From Akkermansiaceae bacterium (GTDB lineage Bacteria > Verrucomicrobiota > Verrucomicrobiia > Verrucomicrobiales > Akkermansiaceae), in NCBI GenBank assembly GCA_019634595.1, contig JAHCBC010000002.1, positions 434,001-498,000 on the forward strand: a DNA stretch of 64,000 nucleotides, read 5' to 3'. Both the position numbers and the translations under genes were made by a program. Of the stretch, positions 58,362 through 64,000 are shown in pieces; position 1 is the first letter of the stretch, and each line of letters opens with the position of its first letter. The notes beneath the pieces are model-generated. The model saw only the letters and a program-made list of their open reading frames with translations, had not been told where the DNA came from and made no database searches.

Positions 58362-59321
58362 ATGAATCTGCCGCTCCGTCCCTCCGGGTTGCTGCCAACC
58401 GCCCTCATTTCGGTCTGCGCCGCCGCCAGTGCCTCCGCCGCCTTGTTGGTGAACGAGACATATGACAGCTACACCCCCGTCAACTTTTCCTCCACAGGTA
58501 CCGCCGCCATCGATACCGGCGTCGCCGCCAGCGCCCAAGGCCTGCAGGGGAACTACATCGTCAACAATCCCGGCGGGGGCAGCGGTTATTCCTTCGCCGC
58601 CGGTGGGCTCGCCTTCAGCACCTACAACACCACCAGCGGCAACCGGATGATCTACCGTGCGAACACCGGTGGCACCACCCTGGCCGTGCAGCTCAACCTC
58701 ACCTCTTCCGTGAGCGGCACGCTTTACTCCAGCTACCTGTTCCGGGTGGACAATGCCGGGACCATCACCACCGGCAACGGCAGCTTCACCGAGGTGCGCG
58801 TCGCCACCAACCCCGGAGATGGCGGCGGGTCGAGCCGCTTCCGTTCCCAAGTGGAGGACAACAGCGCCCTCACCAGCATTGGCTTGGGCGTGTCCTATGC
58901 CGGATCGGCCACAACTACCGGCTCCTCCATCATACCCGCCACCGGCACCGTCTATATGGCCATCAATGTGTTCACGAATGTGGGCGTCACCGGTGCCACC
59001 GGCACGGCCACCCAATACGTGCTCACCGCCGCCCAGTACGACCAGTTCGCCATCAACGGCTATACGCTGGGCTTTCTCGATGGAGCGGGAAATGTGACCT
59101 CCAAGCTCTCTGCCAGCACCACGACCGTGGCGGGGCAGACTTTCGCCAATAACCAATACGTCCAGATCGGCGGCATCGGCAACACCTCCGGAGTCACCAA
59201 CTTCGACGCCCTCAAGTTCGGCACGGACCTGCTCTCCGTCGTCACCATCCCGGAGCCTGCCTCCTCTTCGCTCGTCCTCCTCGGCGGACTGGGCTTTCTC
59301 ATCCGCCGCCGCAGGCACTGA
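58362..59321 (+). CDS. PEP-CTERM surface protein
   Basis: A 319-residue secreted protein (signal region PSGLLPTALISVCAAASASA) with a beta-rich body (LNLTSSVSGTLYSSYLFRVDN, FTEVRVATNPGDGGGSSRFR) and the tag IPEPASSSLVLLGGLGFLIRRRRH. No catalytic motif is seen. It follows the repeat-rich PEP-CTERM gene by 133 nt on the same strand, so the two may share regulation. A strong terminator lies immediately downstream. Confidence 0.85.
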   Translation: MNLPLRPSGLLPTALISVCAAASASAALLVNETYDSYTPVNFSSTGTAAIDTGVAASAQGLQGNYIVNNPGGGSGYSFAAGGLAFSTYNTTSGNRMIYRANTGGTTLAVQLNLTSSVSGTLYSSYLFRVDNAGTITTGNGSFTEVRVATNPGDGGGSSRFRSQVEDNSALTSIGLGVSYAGSATTTGSSIIPATGTVYMAINVFTNVGVTGATGTATQYVLTAAQYDQFAINGYTLGFLDGAGNVTSKLSASTTTVAGQTFANNQYVQIGGIGNTSGVTNFDALKFGTDLLSVVTIPEPASSSLVLLGGLGFLIRRRRH

Positions 59322-59340
59322 GTGGCTCACCTGAAACGGA

Positions 59341-59372
59341 AAAGCCCCCGACGGCGGACCGGCGGGGGCTTT
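59341..59372. terminator. Bidirectional rho-independent terminator
   Basis: Perfect 10-bp arms AAAGCCCCCG / CGGGGGCTTT between the convergent PEP-CTERM and lpdA genes. Confidence 0.85.
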
Positions 59373-59395
59373 CGTGAGTGATGGTGCGGTGGATC

Positions 59396-60778
59396 TCAGA
59401 AGTGGATCGCGTGGCCGTCGGCGGCCAGCGTTGCTTCGTGGATCACCTCCGACATGGTCGGGTGGGCATGGATGGTCGAGTGAATCTCCTCGGCGGTGAG
59501 TTCCTGGTCGAGCGCCAGGCCCATCTCCGCGATGAGTTCGGTGGCGTTGTCACCGATGAGGTGGGCGCCCAGCAGTTCGCCGTGCTTCTTGCCATAGAGC
59601 AGCTTGGCGAAGCCGTCCGGCTCACCGGCGGCGATGGCCTTGCCAATGGCGACGAACGGGATCTTGCCGACCTTGTATTCGATGCCTTCTTCCTTCAGCG
59701 CGCGCTCGGTCTTGCCTACGGAGGCGATCTGCGGGTGGCAATAGGTGCAGCCCGGGAAATTCGTCACCTTGCGTGGGGTGTGGCCGTCCACGTAGAGGCC
59801 TTCCACGCACTGGATCGCCTCGAAGGAAGCGGTGTGCGCGAGCAGCGGCGGTCCGGTGATGTCACCGATGGCGTAGACGTTGGCGAGGGAGGTCTCGTAG
59901 CGGTCGCCGACCCTGACGAAGCCACGGTCGGTCAGTTCCGGCTGCTGTCCTCCCGGGAGGACCGGCTGCACGCCGATGGCGACGAGCACGACGTCCGCGG
60001 AGAGCACGCCGTTTTCCTTCGCCCCTTCGACGGTGACCTCGACATGGGAACCCTTGTCCTCGGTCTTGGTGATCTTGTGGTTCGCCAGGCAGCGGATGCC
60101 CTGCTTGATGAAGGACTTCTCCAGCGCGTCGCCGATCTCGTCATCCTCGACGGGGACGAGGCGCGGTGCCATCTCGACGAGGGTCACCTTCGTGCCGAAG
60201 GCATTGTAGATGTAGGCGAACTCGACGCCGATGGCCCCGGCACCGATGATGATCATGCTCTTCGGCTGGTTGCCGAGGACCATCGCTTCCTTGGAGCCGA
60301 TGACCGTAGTGCCGTTGAAGGGCAGCGGTGGCAGCGGGCGGGACTTCGCACCGGTGGAGATGATGATGTCCTTGGTGTCGGCGGTGCTCTTGGAGCCGTC
60401 GGCGGCGACGACCTCGACCTTGCCCGGAGCGACGATGGAGCCGTAGCCGCGGATGTAGTCCACCTTGTTCTTCTTGAACAGGAACTCGATGCCACCGGCC
60501 AGACGCTCGGACACCTTGCGGGAGCGGCCGATCACGGCGGACCAGTCATACTGGAGATTGTCGAAGGAGAAACCGAACTCCTTCGCGCGATGGGCGAGGG
60601 TGTGGTACAGCTCGGCGTTTTTCAGCAGGGCCTTCGTCGGGATACAGCCCCAGTTGAGGCAGGTGCCACCGGCGCGGTCCGCTTCGACACAGGCGACTTT
60701 TTTTCCAAGTTGGGCGGCGCGGATGGCGGCGACGTAGCCGGCCGGGCCGCCACCGATGACAATGAGATCGTAGGCCAT
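59396..60778 (-). CDS. lpdA: Dihydrolipoyl dehydrogenase (E3)
   Basis: FAD enzyme that reoxidises dihydrolipoamide in pyruvate or oxoglutarate dehydrogenase and the glycine cleavage system. The redox disulfide lies in GGTCLNWGCIPTKALL (C-x4-C). The FAD-binding GGGPAGYVAAIRAAQLG and NAD-binding GAGAIGVEFAYIYN are intact, as is the C-terminal His-Glu active-site region HAHPTMSEVIHEA. At 460 residues it is full length. It stands alone, without the E1/E2 genes in the window. Confidence 0.96.
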   Translation of the reverse strand: MAYDLIVIGGGPAGYVAAIRAAQLGKKVACVEADRAGGTCLNWGCIPTKALLKNAELYHTLAHRAKEFGFSFDNLQYDWSAVIGRSRKVSERLAGGIEFLFKKNKVDYIRGYGSIVAPGKVEVVAADGSKSTADTKDIIISTGAKSRPLPPLPFNGTTVIGSKEAMVLGNQPKSMIIIGAGAIGVEFAYIYNAFGTKVTLVEMAPRLVPVEDDEIGDALEKSFIKQGIRCLANHKITKTEDKGSHVEVTVEGAKENGVLSADVVLVAIGVQPVLPGGQQPELTDRGFVRVGDRYETSLANVYAIGDITGPPLLAHTASFEAIQCVEGLYVDGHTPRKVTNFPGCTYCHPQIASVGKTERALKEEGIEYKVGKIPFVAIGKAIAAGEPDGFAKLLYGKKHGELLGAHLIGDNATELIAEMGLALDQELTAEEIHSTIHAHPTMSEVIHEATLAADGHAIHF

Positions 60779-60871
60779 GGTTTCGGAGGAGAGGTAAGTT
60801 TCGGCGGCAGCGTGGCGGGGGGACCCCGGCTTGTCAAAGGGGGATATGCCGGGAAAACGATCCGCCGGGGG

Positions 60872-61768
60872 TCATTTCAGCAACATCCCGAACTCCTCCG
60901 GCAGCGGGTCTCCGGCCCCCAGGGAAAGCTCGAACAGCTTCGCCACCGCACGGGCTTCCGCCAGGCGGGTCTGGCCGGGCGTCGGCTCCGCGGTGGCGGG
61001 TGGCTGTTTGAGGGCCTCCTTCACCGCCGGATCGGCCAGATGGATGCGCAGGATCGCCAGCGCGGACTTGCGGGCGATTTCCTCGGACGCCCCCACATCC
61101 GCCACCAAGGACGTGTTGTAGGCGTCCAGCGCTTCACCGGGACGGCCCAGCGCCTCCAGGGCCAGGGCGTGGCAGTAGGAAACCTGTGCCCGCTGGTAGC
61201 CGGGGAGACGCTGCTTCGCGCGGTCTTTGGCGAGGGTGTCCAGGCGGCCCCAGTTCTTGGTCCGCACCGCGTCCCAGAACACGTACATCTCGATCTGACG
61301 GAGGTGGTTTTCCCGCACCAGCGGGTCCTTGTTGAACGTCTTCAACTGCTCGGAGAGTCCTTCCAGGTCCCCCAGCTTCCGCAGGCACTCCAGTTCATGG
61401 AATGCGGAGAGCGTCCCCGGGTTGTCCGGCAGGTTGGATACGGGTTCCAGCGCCTTGGTGAGCGCGGCGAACGCGAGCTTCGCCTCCCGGTAACGGCGGT
61501 CCTGGAAAAGGTCGATCGCAGCCGCGTAGCCAGGCGGCTCGATGACGTGGACGGCGGCCAGGTCGGAAACCTTGAGGTCCTTCACCTCGTTGCTGTCCCG
61601 CGCCTCCCGGTAGCGGATGGAGACCTTGGTCGCGGTGACGATGTAGGCGCGCTGGCTGGACCCGTCAGGCCGGGTCAGCAGCGCCTCGAACGCAGCCTCG
61701 TTGGGGGCGGCGTGGACGCCTGCCGCCCATGCGGACATGAGCAGGAAATGGAGGATACCGCGCTTCAT
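60872..61768 (-). CDS. Secreted TPR-like hypothetical protein
   Basis: A 298-residue exported protein (signal MKRGILHFLLMSAWAAGVHA). A short beta domain (residues 25-75, QRAYIVTATKVSIRYREARDS) is followed by helical tetratricopeptide-like repeats (AIDLFQDRRYREAKLAFAALTKAL, YCHALALEALGRPGEALDAYNTSL). No enzyme motif. It overlaps the stop of the large TPR gene by 4 nt (61765-61768, ATGA), so the two are co-translated and probably act in one complex, perhaps around the cell envelope. Confidence 0.7.
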   Translation of the reverse strand: MKRGILHFLLMSAWAAGVHAAPNEAAFEALLTRPDGSSQRAYIVTATKVSIRYREARDSNEVKDLKVSDLAAVHVIEPPGYAAAIDLFQDRRYREAKLAFAALTKALEPVSNLPDNPGTLSAFHELECLRKLGDLEGLSEQLKTFNKDPLVRENHLRQIEMYVFWDAVRTKNWGRLDTLAKDRAKQRLPGYQRAQVSYCHALALEALGRPGEALDAYNTSLVADVGASEEIARKSALAILRIHLADPAVKEALKQPPATAEPTPGQTRLAEARAVAKLFELSLGAGDPLPEEFGMLLK

Positions 61769-64000
61769 TTCACATCAGGTGAGGATCCATAGGTCCGGAC
61801 GAGCTGGTCGATTTCCTTCCAGAGAGCGGATTCGTCCGCGGACATGCCGGGGATGTTGGGACGGGTCGCGTCCAGGTAGCGGGTGCCGCTTTCCAAGGCG
61901 ATGTTGCGGTCGCCGGGCTGGTTGCGCGCCCACAGCAGTTCCATCCATGATTTGATGGCGAGCGCGGTCAGCCGCACCGCCGCATCCGGCGTGGACCAGA
62001 CCTTGGAATAGGCGGAAATGGCTTCGTCCAACTTCCCGGTTTCCCGGAGGGAGCGGGCCAGGCACAGATTCACTTCCGGCGCGAATTTCGTGAAGTGGAG
62101 CTTCGCGTCATTGTAAAGGTGGGCGTTCTCCACCGCGGCGGCATGGTCGCCTTTCGCCACCATGGTCTCCACCATCCGGAACAGTGCGTATTCCCGTTCC
62201 GCACGGTTCTTCGACTGCCGGTGGATGGTTGTGAAATCGTCGATGGCCTTCTGCTTTTCCTCCGGTGAGGAGGAACGGGACCACGTGTCCCCGCGTCCGA
62301 AGAGGGAGGGGAAACGGTAGGTCGGCTCATTGCGGGAAATCGCCTCCTCATAGAACGGCAGGGCCTCGCGCGGGGCGGAGGTGTTTTCCCGCAGGTGGTC
62401 GGCAAGCTGGAGCAGGATGGGGGTGGGAAGCTGCTTCGGGGAGAGGGAGGATTTCAACTCCTGGAACAGCTTCATGATCCGGCCGTTGCACGCCTGCTGC
62501 ACCGCCAGTTCCTTCGACTCGCTGCCCAGCCGCTCATAGGCGCTGATGACGGCCATCCGCAGCAGGGCGCGTGTCGCCTGGTCTTCCGGCGGGATGCCGG
62601 GGAACTCCGCGAAGTGCTTCTCAAGCTGCTCCGGGGTGTGGCGGGTGAGATAGGCCTGCGCGTATTCCTTGATGGCATTCTCCAGCGCGTAGGCACGGTC
62701 CGTTTTCGCCAGTTCACCGATGATGCCGGCCAGCCGTTCGAGCGCCTCGTTCTGGCGGTTGGCCGCGGTGAGTGGTTTCAACTGGGCGACCGCCATCTGC
62801 GGGCGGAAGGTGGAGGCTTCAGCGAAGTCCTTCCAGTAGCGGTCCGCGTATGCGGCGGCTTCCTTCGGGGAGCGTTCCCCGAGCATGGAAACCAGTTCGA
62901 AAAGCACCTCACCCGCCATCGGCCGGTTGTTCCGCTTCCCGGCGGCTTCCAGAGCCTTGAGGTAGGCCTTCTTTGCTTCCTCCGGCTGTCCCCTTGAGCG
63001 CTGGATGTTGCCTTCCAGGGCCAGTGCGGCCTCGGTGACCGCACTGTCGGGGAATGCTTTCCCTGCCACCGTGTCGGCCAGCGCTGCATCAAGCTCCCCG
63101 TTCGCGAAATGACAGGTCGCCCGGTCATGGAGGGCGAAGGGCATGAACGGATTCGTGCGCGGGTCCGGATACTTGGCGAGGAACGCGTCCAGCAGCGGCG
63201 TGGCCTCATCCCATTCCCTCAGCTTCGCCAGGTTCGCGGCGCGGAAATATTCCGCCGCCTGGGCGTTCGGACTGCCGGGGTATTTTGTGACATGCTCCTC
63301 CAGGGGTGTCTTCGCCTTGCCATACTGGCCCAGGTAGTGGAGCGAACCGCCGATGACATGGAGGCAGTGGTCATGCTCCGGAGTTCCCTCCTTCACCGTG
63401 CCGACGGTTGCGGAAGCGAGCTTCAGCGCGTCCTGGTACTTTCCACTCTGGAAAAGCGAGGAAAGCGTCAGTTGGCGGGCGATCGGCGCGCTGGCGGACG
63501 ACGGGAATTCCTGGATGAACCGGGAGGTGCTTTCCGCCGTCGTCTCCATCGGCTCTCCCAGCGCGATGCCCAGGCGGATCAGGTTGAAGAGGTAGTCCTC
63601 CCTCCGGGCGGCGTCGGGAAAGTAGGAGACGAGCTGCCCGTAGGCGGCATGCGCACCGCGCAGGTTGCCGGCCTTTTCATGGATCATGGCCGCGGCCGCC
63701 AGCTTGACGATCTCGGCGGCACCGGCACCCCGGTAGTCCGCCTCCGTGGCGGCGAGCCGTGTTTCAAGTGATTTCCTGGTGATGAGTTCGTTGCCCTCGC
63801 TCATTTCCGCCAGCGGACCCAGCGACGCAATGCGGGCCCGCAGGTCATCCACCACGGACTCGCTCGACGGGACCAGCTGGTAGATTGCCAGCGCCGCCGC
63901 GGGCATCTCCGCCGCGAACACATCCGCGCCCAGTTTCATGTAGATGCTGGAAAACGTGCCCATCTCATACGGCTCGAAGGTGATGCCGCCACGGTTCTTG
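61765..64000 (-). CDS. Large TPR protein, 5' end beyond the window
   Basis: At least 745 residues of helical tetratricopeptide repeats (AGNLRGAHAAYGQLVSYFPDA, SGKYQDALKLASATVGTVKEG, KTPLEEHVTKYPGSPNAQAAEYF). They resemble YbgF/BamD-type or large scaffold TPR proteins common in Verrucomicrobiota. The frame remains open to position 64000, so an apparent ATG at 63963 is probably internal and the real start lies outside. The C-terminal end (SALWKEIDQLVRTYGSSPDVK) is complete. It is the upstream partner of the coupled gene at 60.9 kb. It is likely a periplasmic scaffold, but the role is unproven. Confidence 0.75.
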   Translation of the reverse strand, partial: KNRGGITFEPYEMGTFSSIYMKLGADVFAAEMPAAALAIYQLVPSSESVVDDLRARIASLGPLAEMSEGNELITRKSLETRLAATEADYRGAGAAEIVKLAAAAMIHEKAGNLRGAHAAYGQLVSYFPDAARREDYLFNLIRLGIALGEPMETTAESTSRFIQEFPSSASAPIARQLTLSSLFQSGKYQDALKLASATVGTVKEGTPEHDHCLHVIGGSLHYLGQYGKAKTPLEEHVTKYPGSPNAQAAEYFRAANLAKLREWDEATPLLDAFLAKYPDPRTNPFMPFALHDRATCHFANGELDAALADTVAGKAFPDSAVTEAALALEGNIQRSRGQPEEAKKAYLKALEAAGKRNNRPMAGEVLFELVSMLGERSPKEAAAYADRYWKDFAEASTFRPQMAVAQLKPLTAANRQNEALERLAGIIGELAKTDRAYALENAIKEYAQAYLTRHTPEQLEKHFAEFPGIPPEDQATRALLRMAVISAYERLGSESKELAVQQACNGRIMKLFQELKSSLSPKQLPTPILLQLADHLRENTSAPREALPFYEEAISRNEPTYRFPSLFGRGDTWSRSSSPEEKQKAIDDFTTIHRQSKNRAEREYALFRMVETMVAKGDHAAAVENAHLYNDAKLHFTKFAPEVNLCLARSLRETGKLDEAISAYSKVWSTPDAAVRLTALAIKSWMELLWARNQPGDRNIALESGTRYLDATRPNIPGMSADESALWKEIDQLVRTYGSSPDVK

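Noticed and set aside
59378-61792. An 804-codon open frame on the plus strand
   Set aside because: It runs antisense across lpdA and the secreted TPR-like gene, both with family motifs. No start signals support it.
1-64000. tRNA, rRNA or prophage/transposase genes
   Set aside because: I saw no cloverleaf-like conserved loops, rRNA segments, integrase, phage or transposase motifs on either strand, although reading by eye could miss a degenerate tRNA.

Overview
The window is GC-rich bacterial chromosome that reads as Verrucomicrobiota, most like the Luteolibacter/Haloferula side of Verrucomicrobiaceae. The reasons are seven secreted proteins with PEP-CTERM-type tails, two ECF sigma / FecR-LamG membrane protein pairs, a sulfatase, a SASA-type esterase, a DUF1080-like lipoprotein, an autotransporter-repeat protein with a PEP-CTERM tail, and several palindromic intergenic repeat families. 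The lineage is inferred from gene content; no rRNA is present. I saw no tRNA, CRISPR array, prophage or transposase gene.

Layout. 0-12 kb is mostly housekeeping: a YhaM-like HD exonuclease, a membrane protein with a TIR-like C-terminal domain, oligopeptidase A, a LuxR-type regulator, a truA-ruvX-manC block, and small conserved or hypothetical genes. 12-18.6 kb is a surface/carbohydrate region: a beta-helix protein, a PEP-CTERM protein, a SASA esterase and the first sigma/FecR-LamG pair. 18.6-21.6 kb holds rsuA-rsmC (16S rRNA modification) and a D-lactate dehydrogenase. 21.6-30.3 kb is an export/uptake cluster: a PEP-CTERM protein, a TonB-receptor-like barrel without a recognisable plug, a choice-of-anchor I protein, a 1032-residue lamin-tail-domain protein and a lamin-tail PEP-CTERM protein. 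30.4-38.8 kb has htpG, an Nramp-like transporter, another PEP-CTERM gene, a FUSC/YccS-like membrane protein and a SulP transporter. 39-44 kb has a cytochrome c-PQQ dehydrogenase fusion, two alpha/beta hydrolases and a sulfatase. 44-49 kb has a Nudix hydrolase and the second sigma/FecR-LamG pair, divergent from a gene with a PES-CTERM tail.

49.3-51.2 kb is the most unusual part. A membrane protein and a winged-helix regulator form an ATGA-coupled pair. Three copies of a CTTTGT-N3-RCAAAG palindrome lie before the pair, after it, and over the ribosome binding site of the next gene. That gene encodes an IspH (LytB) homologue that has lost every iron-sulfur cysteine and most substrate ligands. I read this as a regulated unit built around a non-canonical IspH-fold protein.

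51.4-64 kb has a universal stress protein, a prolyl oligopeptidase, an Amidase_3-like protein without zinc ligands, an L,D-transpeptidase, a repeat-rich PEP-CTERM protein, another PEP-CTERM protein, dihydrolipoyl dehydrogenase, and two coupled secreted/TPR proteins, the last running off the right edge.

The PEP-CTERM proteins imply an exosortase elsewhere in the genome. A 14-bp motif plus a second block at the same offset is shared by the promoters of the first sigma gene and the nearby PEP-CTERM gene, suggesting a common control circuit.
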